Positions 27,783-35,994 of a stretch of DNA of 64,000 nt are shown one piece after another. Origin of the DNA: Acinetobacter sp. Ac_5812 (GTDB taxonomy: Bacteria > Pseudomonadota > Gammaproteobacteria > Pseudomonadales > Moraxellaceae); assembly GCF_013072695.1 (NCBI RefSeq), contig NZ_LXUK01000022.1, positions 242,964-306,963 of the forward strand. Direction: 5' to 3'. Both the position numbers and the translations under genes were made by a program. Under the pieces are notes generated by a model. That model was given only the letters and a program-made list of their open reading frames with translations. It was not told where the DNA came from and did not search any database. Positions within the stretch are counted from its first letter, which is position 1. Every line of letters begins with the position of its first letter.

Positions 27783-28119
27783 TCTAAATTCCTTTGGATT
27801 TGCCTTTTTATGTTTTAATCGAGTAGGTTCAGTCAGTTTTGATGAATTGTCATCTATTTTTAAACAATCCTTTCTAGAATGCATGGCTTGTCTAAATAAA
27901 GCGCAGATTGATTGTTTTGTTCGGGTTTTATTTAAACATTATTTGTTGTTTGTTCGATTGTTTTCTATAATCAAGTCATAAATCGAGTATAGATTTTTTA
28001 TTAGACGGTCACCAATGAGAATTCTCTAAAATTATGTATAGCTAGTAATATTTTTAGATTTATCAATGGTATAAAATTATTAATGTTTTGATGAATTCAG
28101 TTTTTGACAGGGGAATGTT
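27783..28119. promoter_or_regulatory. Gap upstream of pilZ
   Basis: 337 bp without a convincing gene, about 75% A+T, between divergent starts. It holds the short palindrome GAGAATTCTC near 28,018 and GGGGA just before pilZ. I see no other structure. Confidence 0.35.
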
Positions 28120-28464
28120 ATGCAACCACAAATGATGGGCGGAATTATACAGGTCAATATTCCAGATAAAACCACATTGCAATCCAGCTATATGCCTTTT
28201 GTTGTGGGTGGTGGTTTGTTCGTACCGACGAAACAAGCCGTTAAAATGGGACAAGAGGTGTTTGTATTGGCAACGTTGCCTGAGCAATCACAAAAGATTC
28301 CTTTGACTGGAAAAGTGATTTGGATTTCGCATAAACAAACACATTTTAAACCACAAGGCTTTGCGATCCAGCTTGTGGGTGAAAAAGGCGTGTATTATAA
28401 AAACGAAGCCGAAAAATTATTGGCGGGTAGCAAAGGCTTGGATCGTCCAAGCTATACGATGTAG
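28120..28464 (+). CDS. pilZ: Type IV pilus assembly protein PilZ
   Basis: A 114-residue protein of the PilZ type named for type IV pilus biogenesis. Seen: GGIIQVNIPDKTTLQSSYMPFVVGGGLFVPT, then GQEVFVLATLPEQSQKIPLTGKVIWI and FKPQGFAIQLVGEKG. Like Pseudomonas PilZ it lacks the N-terminal RxxxR c-di-GMP motif, so it acts by protein contacts (known partner: PilB and FimX). tatD follows 24 bp later, the order seen in Pseudomonas. Assignment good. Confidence 0.92.
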   Translation: MQPQMMGGIIQVNIPDKTTLQSSYMPFVVGGGLFVPTKQAVKMGQEVFVLATLPEQSQKIPLTGKVIWISHKQTHFKPQGFAIQLVGEKGVYYKNEAEKLLAGSKGLDRPSYTM

Positions 28465-28488
28465 TTGTAAAGAGAATAGGAAGAACGA

Positions 28489-29262
28489 GTGTTTGTTGAT
28501 ACGCATTGCCATTTAACCATGTTAGATCTGAGTCCTTATCAAGGGGATTTGGATCAAGCACTTGAACAAGCACGACTTGCAGGTGTCTCGAAATTCATGG
28601 GGATTTCAGTCGATCTTGAAGATCATGTTAAATTGGCTGAAATTGCTGCTCGGCATGAGGATGTTGGTTATTCAGTGGGTGTGCACCCTTGTGAAGACGA
28701 GCAGATCATGGCGCGTGCAACAACGGATTATCTGGTGCAACTCGCCCAGTCGGACAAAGTATGGGCTTTAGGGGAAACAGGCTTAGATTATTATCACAGC
28801 ACCGATTTTGTAGCTGAGCAAAAACGTTGTTTTGCACGTCATATTGAAGCATCGAAAATTGTTAAAAAGCCTGTAGTGGTGCATACCCGAGCAGCGAAAC
28901 ACGATACGGTCGATATTATTCGTTCTGAACAATCTACACATGGAATTTTGCACTGCTTTACCGAGGACTGGGAAACGGCAAAAGCGGTTCTAGATTGTGG
29001 ATATTACATTTCCTTTTCTGGGATTGTCTCTTTTAAAAATGCGCAAGATTTACGTGATGTTGCGAAGCAGGTACCACTCGATCGTTTGTTGATTGAAACG
29101 GATAGTCCTTATTTAGCGCCTGTACCATATCGTGGTAAAACCAATGAACCGAAATACGTTCCATTTGTAGCAAAAGCATTAAGTGATGTATATGATAAAT
29201 CGGTTGAAGAGATTGGCATGATTACAACACAAAATTTTGAGAATCTCTTAAATTTGAAATAA
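28489..29262 (+). CDS. TatD-family metal-dependent hydrolase/DNase
   Basis: 257 residues as a TIM barrel. The start GTG gives VFVDTHCHLTML with the first metal His pair; ALGETGLDYYHS holds the metal Glu; VVHTRAAKHD and ILHCFTEDWE hold His ligands; LIETDSPYLAP the final Asp. The YcfH/TatD group cleaves DNA in known members. It lies between pilZ and a TetR regulator. The exact paralogue (TatD versus YcfH) is uncertain; length and the pilZ neighbour favour YcfH. Confidence 0.9.
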   Translation: MFVDTHCHLTMLDLSPYQGDLDQALEQARLAGVSKFMGISVDLEDHVKLAEIAARHEDVGYSVGVHPCEDEQIMARATTDYLVQLAQSDKVWALGETGLDYYHSTDFVAEQKRCFARHIEASKIVKKPVVVHTRAAKHDTVDIIRSEQSTHGILHCFTEDWETAKAVLDCGYYISFSGIVSFKNAQDLRDVAKQVPLDRLLIETDSPYLAPVPYRGKTNEPKYVPFVAKALSDVYDKSVEEIGMITTQNFENLLNLK

Positions 29263-29297
29263 ACGGTTTTTGATGTACTAGGAAAGAGAGTTATTAC

Positions 29298-29912
29298 GTG
29301 AAAATGGATCGTCAGGCTCAGTTTAAAGCACGAGAAGTATTAATTTTTCAAATCGCGGAGCAACTCCTATTAGAAAATGGTGAAGCTGGTATGACGCTGG
29401 ATGCCTTGGCAGCTGAGCTAGATCTCGCCAAAGGTACGCTATATAAGCATTTTCAAAGTAAAGATGAATTGTATATGCTGCTCATTATCCGTAATGAGCG
29501 TATGTTATTGGAAATGATTCAGGATACGGAAAAGGCTTTTCCTGAACATTTAGCATTCTTTATGCTGCATCATTTACATCACCCAGAACGTACAGCATTA
29601 TTTCACCAAATTGAAGAACGTCTTTCGACAACAGGTCAGGGCATTCAATTACTTTTTAGTGAGTTGTATAAAGTACGCCGACAGCGCTTACGTATCATCA
29701 TTCGTATGACCGAAAGTTATTTATTGGGTATCAATAGCACGATGACCACACGTGATTATCTCGCATCTATTTGGTCGTTGACCTACGGTGCTGCGGTTAT
29801 TTTAAATTCGAGTTTCTATCAACGTTATTTGGGTTCTCGAGATACCTTGCGTGTTGCCTATATTGAGCAGGCTTTAGCATTACCTAAGCTACTCGAACCT
29901 GTTCTCCCATAG
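29298..29912 (+). CDS. TetR/AcrR-family transcriptional regulator
   Basis: 204 residues with an N-terminal TetR helix-turn-helix: ILIFQIAEQLLLENGEAGMTLDALAAELDLAKGTLYKHFQSKDELYMLLI. The rest is an alpha-helical ligand domain without recognisable specificity. The start is GTG 29298, with GAGAG upstream at good distance; ATG 29304 is the alternative. It ends 11 bp before gspH, so it may share a transcript with gspHIJK. No dyad operator stands out near it. Confidence 0.85.
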   Translation: MKMDRQAQFKAREVLIFQIAEQLLLENGEAGMTLDALAAELDLAKGTLYKHFQSKDELYMLLIIRNERMLLEMIQDTEKAFPEHLAFFMLHHLHHPERTALFHQIEERLSTTGQGIQLLFSELYKVRRQRLRIIIRMTESYLLGINSTMTTRDYLASIWSLTYGAAVILNSSFYQRYLGSRDTLRVAYIEQALALPKLLEPVLP

Positions 29913-29923
29913 TTGAAACGATA

Positions 29924-30472
29924 ATGAGATCACCACTGCATTCGCAAAAAGCCTTTACTCTGATTGAGATCATGGTGGTGATTGTCATTATGACCATCAT
30001 GGCATCTCTGGTGGTGTTAAATATTGGTGGGGTCGATCAACGCCGAGCCATGCAAGCTAGAGAAATGTTTATTCTTGATCTGAAAAAAATAAATAAAGAA
30101 GCAACAGATCAAGCCAAAGTTTTTGCTCTAAATACTCAGAATGCCACAGATGTTGCACCGTTTAGCTATAACTTGTTTGAATACCATGATCAAAGTCGTG
30201 AGCAGATTCAGCAAGCTGACCGTACTTGGCAACTGTATAAAGAATTTAAAACTCGTCAATTACCCGATCATGTGTCTTTCAGTATTCAAAGTCTGGACAC
30301 AGCGACTTATAACAAAGCAAAAAATGAAGACTTGTTGGGGGGTAAAGCGCCTCAATTGATTTGGTTTGGGAATGGTGAAGTGAAACCTGTTCGGATTCAG
30401 TTCTATTATGAACAACAGCCGATTGGTCATGAATTAGAGTTAGATCACTTGGGTAAAGTTGATGAAAGTTAG
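29924..30472 (+). CDS. gspH: Type II secretion minor pseudopilin GspH
   Basis: 182 residues: a short prepilin leader (MRSPLHSQKA), the cut site before FTLIEIMVVIVIMTIMASLVVLNIG, then a soluble domain with the GspH pattern (RAMQAREMFILDLKKINKEA, late PQLIWFGNGEV). The -1 residue at the cut site is Ala, not the usual Gly. Glu at +5 is present. GspH is the core minor pseudopilin of the type II secretion pilus. gspI begins inside its 3' end (11-bp overlap). Assignment rests on the gspHIJK order. Confidence 0.88.
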   Translation: MRSPLHSQKAFTLIEIMVVIVIMTIMASLVVLNIGGVDQRRAMQAREMFILDLKKINKEATDQAKVFALNTQNATDVAPFSYNLFEYHDQSREQIQQADRTWQLYKEFKTRQLPDHVSFSIQSLDTATYNKAKNEDLLGGKAPQLIWFGNGEVKPVRIQFYYEQQPIGHELELDHLGKVDES

Positions 30473-31109
30473 ATCTTTGGGAAATCGCGCTTCATCTTGT
30501 GCTCGGATGAAGAATTCTAATAATAGAAGCATCGCTTCTCAGTCTTCTTGCGAAGCGATGCTTCTCAGATCGAGCCTTGCTCGATTTAATCATGCTCACT
30601 TCGAGCATAGCTCTTCGTCTTCTTGCGAAGCTGAGCTTCTCAGGGGGAAACGTTGTTTCACTTATCCTGCAACTCAAAGCATAGCTTCTCGTCTTGCGAC
30701 ACGATCGAGCGTTGCTCGATTTAACCGTGTCTCAGGATTTACCTTACTCGAAGTAATGGTGGCCTTGGCCATTTTTGCCGTAGCAGCGATTGCCCTAACT
30801 AAAGTTGCCATGCAATACACTCAGTCGACATCGAATGCGATCTTGCGTACTAAAGCACAATTTGTGGGGATGAATGAAGTTGCATCGATGGAAATCAATC
30901 AGGAGTGGTTAGAGGGAACACAATCCAAGCAAGTGACTTCTCAAGGTGAAACCTGGCAAATTGATAAAAAAGCACAATCGACCATTAGTCCGAAAATTCA
31001 ACGTATCGAGTTGCAGGTCAGCTTATTTAATAATGAACAAGGTAAGGTCGAAGCGGGTGTTACCAATCTTGTGTTCTTTAACTATCCTGCAAAGGCGAGA
31101 ACACAATGA
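30462..31109 (+). CDS. gspI: Type II secretion minor pseudopilin GspI with repeat-bearing leader
   Basis: 215 residues. The mature protein should start at Phe93 (GFTLLEVMVALAIFAVAAIALTKVA), a proper class of type II pseudopilin, and is about 123 residues, the normal size for GspI. Before it lie 92 residues, far longer than the usual leader of under about 15. This part (SSCEAMLLRSSLARFNHAHF and similar words) is encoded by palindromic repeats at 30,525-30,731. No ATG, GTG or TTG in frame lies between codon 33 and the cut site, so even the latest start leaves about 60 extra residues. The ATG at 30462 overlaps gspH. GspI forms the pilus-tip complex with GspJ and GspK. Confidence 0.85.
   Translation: MKVRSLGNRASSCARMKNSNNRSIASQSSCEAMLLRSSLARFNHAHFEHSSSSSCEAELLRGKRCFTYPATQSIASRLATRSSVARFNRVSGFTLLEVMVALAIFAVAAIALTKVAMQYTQSTSNAILRTKAQFVGMNEVASMEINQEWLEGTQSKQVTSQGETWQIDKKAQSTISPKIQRIELQVSLFNNEQGKVEAGVTNLVFFNYPAKARTQ
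30525..30731. repeat. Cluster of nested palindromic (REP-like) repeats inside gspI
   Basis: At least five inverted repeats: AGAAGCATCGCTTC (30525-30538) with GAAGCGATGCTTCT (30552-30565); ATCGAGC/GCTCGAT at 30569-30585 and again at 30704-30720; ATGCTC/GAGCAT at 30592-30608; CTTCG/CGAAG at 30613-30630; GACACG (30698-30703) with CGTGTC (30726-30731), enclosing the second ATCGAGC copy. Direct repeat GTCTTCTTGCGAAGC occurs at 30542-30556 and 30617-30631. Frame is kept throughout. Confidence 0.9.
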
Positions 31110-31831
31110 CATATCATGCTGAGCATCGCTTTTCGCCTCACACAGGCTTTACCTTGGTTGAACTGTTGGTTGCAATTGCGATTTTTGCTGTGCTTTCGAT
31201 GCTGGGGTGGAAGGTCTTTGATTATCTATTAAAAGTAAAAGATCGAAATGCAGAACATGAAATGTATCTATTTGCCTTACAAGATGCATATCAACAAGTG
31301 TTAAGAGATAGTTTGCAGATTATTCCATTGACAGCAAATGATGGAAGGCAGTTACAAGCAGCTATTGTATTGAATGATCAACGTTTTTCATTTAGTAAGG
31401 CCGGTGTTTCTGATCCATTGAAGCAGGGATTATCACCTTATGAGCGTATTGAATATCGCTATGATTCTGCACAGAAGAAAGTATATCGATTGAAATACTC
31501 AAATCTCAATATCCCAAATCGTGTGCAACCGATCTCAAGTACATTGTTGGAAAATGTAGATCAGTTTAAAGTGCTGGTTTTGAACCCGCAAGAATTGACA
31601 CAGTGGCCTGAGAATAGTGACCCAAGCAATATTGCTGAACTTAAAAAATTACCGCTAGGCATAAAAATACAATTAACCGTTGCAGGTACGGACTATGAAT
31701 GGATCTATAGTTTGTTGAATACACAGGCATATTTGCAGTCGATAGGAAATTCAAGTGGTATGGATGGGGGTACAAATCCACCTAAAAATAATGATGGATC
31801 TAATTCACCAGATCGTACTGGATCTTCATAA
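31106..31831 (+). CDS. gspJ: Type II secretion minor pseudopilin GspJ
   Basis: 241 residues: a 14-residue leader ending HTG, then FTLVELLVAIAIFAVLSMLGWKVFDYLL, cut after Gly with Glu at +5, then a large soluble domain with FALQDAYQQVLRDSLQIIPL and YERIEYRYDSAQKKVYRLKY, as in GspJ. It overlaps gspI by 4 bp and precedes gspK by 2 bp. The C-terminal tail is rich in Gly, Asn, Ser and Pro (low complexity). It joins GspI and GspK at the pseudopilus tip. Confidence 0.93.
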   Translation: MTYHAEHRFSPHTGFTLVELLVAIAIFAVLSMLGWKVFDYLLKVKDRNAEHEMYLFALQDAYQQVLRDSLQIIPLTANDGRQLQAAIVLNDQRFSFSKAGVSDPLKQGLSPYERIEYRYDSAQKKVYRLKYSNLNIPNRVQPISSTLLENVDQFKVLVLNPQELTQWPENSDPSNIAELKKLPLGIKIQLTVAGTDYEWIYSLLNTQAYLQSIGNSSGMDGGTNPPKNNDGSNSPDRTGSS

Positions 31832-31833
31832 AA

Positions 31834-32829
31834 ATGCGCAAGAGGCAATATCCAGTGATTCAAAAAGCTCAAAGTTACGGGTTTGGCCAGCGTGGCATTG
31901 CATTATTAACCATTCTGGTCATGGTCGCTTTAGCAACGATTTTGGCAGCGACCATTGCCAAACGCCAGACCAACACCTCTGAAAATACTGGGTATTTGAT
32001 GCGCCAAGATCAATCTTTACTGTATGCAAAAAGTGCCGAAGCTTTTTTTTCTGAGTTGCTTATCCAAGACAGCGATAATGGCGGTACGATTGACCATCTG
32101 CAGGAAAACTGGGCCAAGCCGATGCCACCATTTCCGGTAGAGGATGGTTTTGTTTCTGGGCGCTTATTGGACGAATCTGGGAAATTTAATCTTAATAATT
32201 TGGTTAAGGCTGATGGTAGTCAAGTTGATGATTCGGCTCGACGTTGGTTTGAAAAATTGTTGCAGCGAGTTGGTTTACCCGCTGAACTTAGTCAAGCTGT
32301 GATTGACTGGCAAGATGTTAATGATGAGACAACCGGTGCAATGGGGGCTGAGAGTAATTATTATCAAGGTTTAGACCCTGCATATTTAGCGCCGAACACT
32401 AAGTTTCATAGTGTAGATGAACTGAAACTGGTGAAGGGATTTGAAGGTAAAAACTATGATCTGATTAAGCCCTATGTTACAGCACTGCCCGAACAGACTA
32501 AAGTAAATATGAATACAGCACCGGCATTATTGCTCGCCAGTATTGATCCGAAAGTTGATGTTAAAGCGGTAGAGCAGGAACTGAAAACCAAACAAGCCAA
32601 TTTGACTTATTTCAATAATGTTGAAGATTTATGGAAGTTAAGTGCTTTTTCTGGAATAGATGAACAAAGCAAAACGGATGCTGCGACTTTCCTTGACAGT
32701 AAATCAAGTTATTTCACTGCTCAAATTGAAGTTGTTTTAAGCGAACGGAAAAGGCAATTTACCAGCTCATTAGCACGAAAAGATAAGCAAGTATTTGTTT
32801 ATTCTAGAAGACTTTCGCCATTTGAGTAG
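31834..32829 (+). CDS. gspK: Type II secretion minor pseudopilin GspK
   Basis: 331 residues, the large tip pseudopilin. After a basic leader, QRGIALLTILVMVALATILAATIA is the membrane helix; like other GspK it lacks Glu at +5. The soluble part shows DESGKFNLNNL, VIDWQDVNDETTGAMGAE, YLAPNTKFHSVDELKLVKG and KVNMNTAP, hallmarks of GspK including the helix-hairpin-helix-like insert. It ends the gspHIJK unit. Other gsp genes (C-G, L, M) are not in the window. Confidence 0.95.
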   Translation: MRKRQYPVIQKAQSYGFGQRGIALLTILVMVALATILAATIAKRQTNTSENTGYLMRQDQSLLYAKSAEAFFSELLIQDSDNGGTIDHLQENWAKPMPPFPVEDGFVSGRLLDESGKFNLNNLVKADGSQVDDSARRWFEKLLQRVGLPAELSQAVIDWQDVNDETTGAMGAESNYYQGLDPAYLAPNTKFHSVDELKLVKGFEGKNYDLIKPYVTALPEQTKVNMNTAPALLLASIDPKVDVKAVEQELKTKQANLTYFNNVEDLWKLSAFSGIDEQSKTDAATFLDSKSSYFTAQIEVVLSERKRQFTSSLARKDKQVFVYSRRLSPFE

Positions 32830-32937
32830 TATTCTTTATTGAGTTATCAAATGGTGACAAGATTTAAAATCAATCCCAATGCTTGTTTTTTTGCTTTATA
32901 ATAAAATTCGTTTGCAGATAAAAGATTAGCTTGGTGC

Positions 32938-33534
32938 ATGTTAATTCGTAAATTGTTTAAGTTTGAAAATGCTCATATCGTACGTAACTGTACATCGGAC
33001 CGTTGTAAGCGTTCGATTCATGGGCATAGTTATAAAGTTGAATTATTATTAAAAGCGTCAAAGTTAGATCATGGGCAAATGGTCTATGACTTCGGTCTGT
33101 TAAAAGGTGTCATCAAAGAGTTGTATGATAGTTTTGATCATGCAATTTGTTTTTGGCAGAAAGATGATCCTGCTTATATTGATGCATGTAAAACATTTAG
33201 CGCGCGTTGGATTGCGTTACCTGTTTCCCCATCGGCTGAACAGTTTTCGCGTATTTTCTTTTATCTTGCTCAGCAGGTACTGAACTCGACCACCACTCAA
33301 AATGGTGAGGGTGATGTTGAGGTTTACTCTGTTATTGTGCATGAAACGGATACAGGTTACGCACAGAGTTTTCAAGAAGATATCGACAATGAGCAAATGG
33401 GTGTATTAAATTTGGATCAAATTGTATTTTCAGAGCAAGTACAAGCTGAATGGAGTAATGTTCAGATGTATGAAAATCTGAAAAAAGGAATCAAGTTCCA
33501 AAATCCAAACGTAGAATTACAAGTTAATATTTGA
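32938..33534 (+). CDS. 6-carboxytetrahydropterin synthase-like protein (QueD family), long form
   Basis: 198 residues of the 6-pyruvoyl-tetrahydropterin synthase/QueD fold. Zinc His candidates: FENAHIV and IHGHSYKVE, with the nearby Cys residues [10 protein letters not shown] as catalytic candidates; [23 protein letters not shown] is the family helix. QueD makes the queuosine precursor. Typical QueD has about 120 residues; here an insertion after the DHA motif ([18 protein letters not shown]...) and a longer C-terminus add about 75. It is followed by ung with no terminator. Confidence 0.8.
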   Translation: MLIRKLFKFENAHIVRNCTSDRCKRSIHGHSYKVELLLKASKLDHGQMVYDFGLLKGVIKELYDSFDHAICFWQKDDPAYIDACKTFSARWIALPVSPSAEQFSRIFFYLAQQVLNSTTTQNGEGDVEVYSVIVHETDTGYAQSFQEDIDNEQMGVLNLDQIVFSEQVQAEWSNVQMYENLKKGIKFQNPNVELQVNI

Positions 33535-33578
33535 GTGTGTTTTCACTCCAGCGAGTGAATTTATTTCAAGGAATATGG

Positions 33579-34292
33579 ATGCAATTTACTGAACAACAAC
33601 AGGACAAACTAAGTAAAGTTCAGTTGGATGAGTCTTGGAAAATCTCACTTTCAGAGTTTCTATTGAGTCAAAAAATGGATAATTTGAGGGAGTTTTTGCA
33701 ACAAGAAAAACTTGCAGAAAAAACCATTTATCCACCAAGTAAACAAATTTTTAATGCGCTGAATACGACACCACTTGCTGGTGTCAAAGTGGTGATTTTA
33801 GGGCAAGACCCGTATCATGGTCCAAATCAAGCCAATGGTTTGAGCTTTTCGGTACAAAAAGGGATTGCATTACCACCGTCCTTGCGTAATATTTTTCATG
33901 AATTACATACCGATTTGGCAGTACCAGTTTCACGTCATGGTGACTTAAGTAAATGGGCGGCACAAGGTGTACTCTTACTGAACAGTGTACTCACGGTAGA
34001 AGCAGGACAACCAACTTCACATCAAAAACAGGGATGGGAAGAGTTCACGGATAGCGTAATTGATGTATTAAATGAACAACGTGAACATATCGTGTTTATT
34101 TTGTGGGGTGCCTATGCACAGCGCAAAGGTCAACGTATTGATCGTAATAAGCATTTAGTTCTAAGTGCAGCGCATCCATCACCGCTAGCAGCGAATCGTG
34201 GTGGTTTTTTTGGCTGTAAAGTATTTTCAAAAACAAATCATTATTTGAAACAACATGGCATTGAGCCTATAGACTGGCAATTGGACGCATAA
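33579..34292 (+). CDS. ung: Uracil-DNA glycosylase (family 1)
   Basis: Removes uracil from DNA as the first step of base excision repair. 237 residues; the water-activating motif GQDPYHG, then [26 protein letters not shown] and the DNA-intercalation loop [17 protein letters not shown] stands before the ATG at 33579; the longer in-frame reading from 33531 overlaps the previous gene and adds unlike residues. Its stop overlaps the next gene's ATG by one base. Confidence 0.97.
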   Translation: MQFTEQQQDKLSKVQLDESWKISLSEFLLSQKMDNLREFLQQEKLAEKTIYPPSKQIFNALNTTPLAGVKVVILGQDPYHGPNQANGLSFSVQKGIALPPSLRNIFHELHTDLAVPVSRHGDLSKWAAQGVLLLNSVLTVEAGQPTSHQKQGWEEFTDSVIDVLNEQREHIVFILWGAYAQRKGQRIDRNKHLVLSAAHPSPLAANRGGFFGCKVFSKTNHYLKQHGIEPIDWQLDA

Positions 34293-35413
34293 TGACTTCT
34301 CCTGATTTAAATAGCTATCATCCAGATTTAGTTATTGAACACGCAAAAAATGGTTGGCGAATCATTCGTCTGAATCGACCTAAATCGTTGCACGCTTTAG
34401 ATGAATCAATCGTAAGTGCGCTACTTCAAGTGTTTGAAGATTTTCATGTCGATGAGTCAGTTAAAGCGATTTGGTTTGACTCAACCACGCCAAAAGCATT
34501 TTGTGCGGGCGGTGATGTTCGCAAGTTACGCCAATTGGTGATTAATCAAGAAGTGGATGCTGCGAATCAATTCTTCCAGCAGGAATATGCACTAGATTTA
34601 CTGTTGCATAACTACGCTAAACCAATCGTGGTTTGGGGAGAGGGTTATGTGATGGGTGGCGGACTTGGTCTGTTTATGGCTGCACCATTTCGATTAGTTA
34701 CGCCTTATTCACGTTTGGCGATGCCAGAAATCAATATCGGTTTATACCCTGATGTTGGTGCAAGCCGTTTCTTGGCTGATCGTGGGCAAATTGGTTTGTT
34801 TACCGGCTTGACGGGTTCAATTATGACGGCAGCGGGTGCATTTAGCATCGGTTGGGCGACTCATATCTGCGAAGCGCAACGTGATAATATGCTGCAAAAA
34901 GTACTCAGTGTGGATTGGAATCATTACCCTGCTGGCGCATTTAGAGCGATTGACGATACCTTAAATAGTTTGCATCGCCCTGTGGCATCTGGGCCATTAC
35001 AAAACTCGATTGATGTGATTCATAGTGTATGTCGTGGTCAAAGTTTTGAATATGATTATCAGTCAATTATTGGTTTAAGTGACGCGAGTAGTGACTGGTT
35101 GCGTCAAGCCAGTGAAAACTTACAGAAAGGCTCGCCAAGCACGGCTGCAATCACATGGTTGTTATGGCAATGGGGCAAGCAAGGACATGCGTGGGATGAA
35201 GTGTTTGCATTGGAAGCACAGATTTCTGATTGGAAAATTCGTCATCCAGATTTTGTCGAAGGTGTGCGTGCGCGTTTAGTTGATAAAGACTTATCTCCAG
35301 AATGGCAGGCAACTGAGCAACTCAGCTTGAAAGGGATCTTGGGAGATTGTCCTCCTGTGACCAATATCGAAAGCTGGAATGCTTTATTAAAGCAATATGG
35401 TGTCATTGCCTGA
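34292..35413 (+). CDS. Enoyl-CoA hydratase/isomerase family, 3-hydroxyisobutyryl-CoA hydrolase-like
   Basis: 373 residues of the crotonase superfamily, longer than plain hydratases. FCAGGDVRKL forms the oxyanion hole, GEGYVMGGGLGLFMAAPFRLVTP the CoA-binding core, and MPEINIGLYPDVGASRFL matches the catalytic Glu/Asp segment of 3-hydroxyisobutyryl-CoA hydrolases of valine breakdown. Other valine genes are absent here, so the physiological substrate is unsure. The ATG overlaps the ung stop (TAATG). Confidence 0.85.
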   Translation: MTSPDLNSYHPDLVIEHAKNGWRIIRLNRPKSLHALDESIVSALLQVFEDFHVDESVKAIWFDSTTPKAFCAGGDVRKLRQLVINQEVDAANQFFQQEYALDLLLHNYAKPIVVWGEGYVMGGGLGLFMAAPFRLVTPYSRLAMPEINIGLYPDVGASRFLADRGQIGLFTGLTGSIMTAAGAFSIGWATHICEAQRDNMLQKVLSVDWNHYPAGAFRAIDDTLNSLHRPVASGPLQNSIDVIHSVCRGQSFEYDYQSIIGLSDASSDWLRQASENLQKGSPSTAAITWLLWQWGKQGHAWDEVFALEAQISDWKIRHPDFVEGVRARLVDKDLSPEWQATEQLSLKGILGDCPPVTNIESWNALLKQYGVIA

Positions 35414-35418
35414 TTGTT

Positions 35419-35928
35419 ATGAATTCTGAAAATTTTAATGATGAATATTGGATGCAGCTTGCCTTTGAGCAGGCTGCATTTGCAGCAGCGCAGGGTGAAA
35501 TACCCGTCGGAGCAATTCTGGTCAGCAATGGGCAGGTAATCGGTGCTGGATATAATGCGCCAATTAAATTGTCGGATCCAACAGCACATGCTGAAATACA
35601 AGCTTTACGTGCTGCTTGTCAGTCTTTAAATAACTATCGCTTGCCCGACGATACAACACTCTATGTGACGCTTGAACCTTGTACCATGTGTGTGGGTGCA
35701 TTAATTCATGCACGGATACAGCGTGTGGTTTTTGCCACCACTGAACCTAAAGCGGGTTCATTGGTGAGTGCTAGACAATTGCTTGATAGTGGCTATTACA
35801 ATCATAAATTTGTCTTTGAACAAGGCTGCTTACAAGCACAATGCTCATTGCAATTGAGTAATTTTTTTAAACAAAGAAGAAATGAAAAGAAGAAAATCCG
35901 TTCGTCAAAAACGTCCTTAAATGATTAA
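35419..35928 (+). CDS. tadA: tRNA adenosine(34) deaminase TadA
   Basis: Converts A34 to inosine in tRNA-Arg(ACG). 169 residues; zinc deaminase motifs TAHAEI (His and catalytic Glu) and PCTMC (two Cys) are intact; AAAQGEIPVGAILV and VVFATTEPKAGS are usual. The ATG at 35419 starts the core; the in-frame reading from 35347 lies inside the upstream gene. The C-terminal tail is Lys/Arg-rich (FKQRRNEKKKIR). It is 5 bp after the upstream gene. Confidence 0.95.
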   Translation: MNSENFNDEYWMQLAFEQAAFAAAQGEIPVGAILVSNGQVIGAGYNAPIKLSDPTAHAEIQALRAACQSLNNYRLPDDTTLYVTLEPCTMCVGALIHARIQRVVFATTEPKAGSLVSARQLLDSGYYNHKFVFEQGCLQAQCSLQLSNFFKQRRNEKKKIRSSKTSLND

Positions 35929-35994
35929 AAATGTCTTATGAGTTGTGGCAAACTAAGCCTCCGATGATTTTGGGTTACATCAAAAGGCGAACTT

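Noticed and set aside
27760..27981. 73-residue plus-strand frame opposite the exported protein start
   Set aside because: Overlaps the signal peptide region of the opposite gene; Cys/Phe-rich random-looking sequence, no ribosome site.
30492..30677. 61-residue open frame on the minus strand within gspI
   Set aside because: It is open only because the palindromic repeats read similarly on both strands; no ribosome site.
31106..31150. Remnant of the gspI palindrome at the gspJ start (TGAGCATCGCTTTTCG)
   Set aside because: Only one short half-match and no second arm; could be chance.
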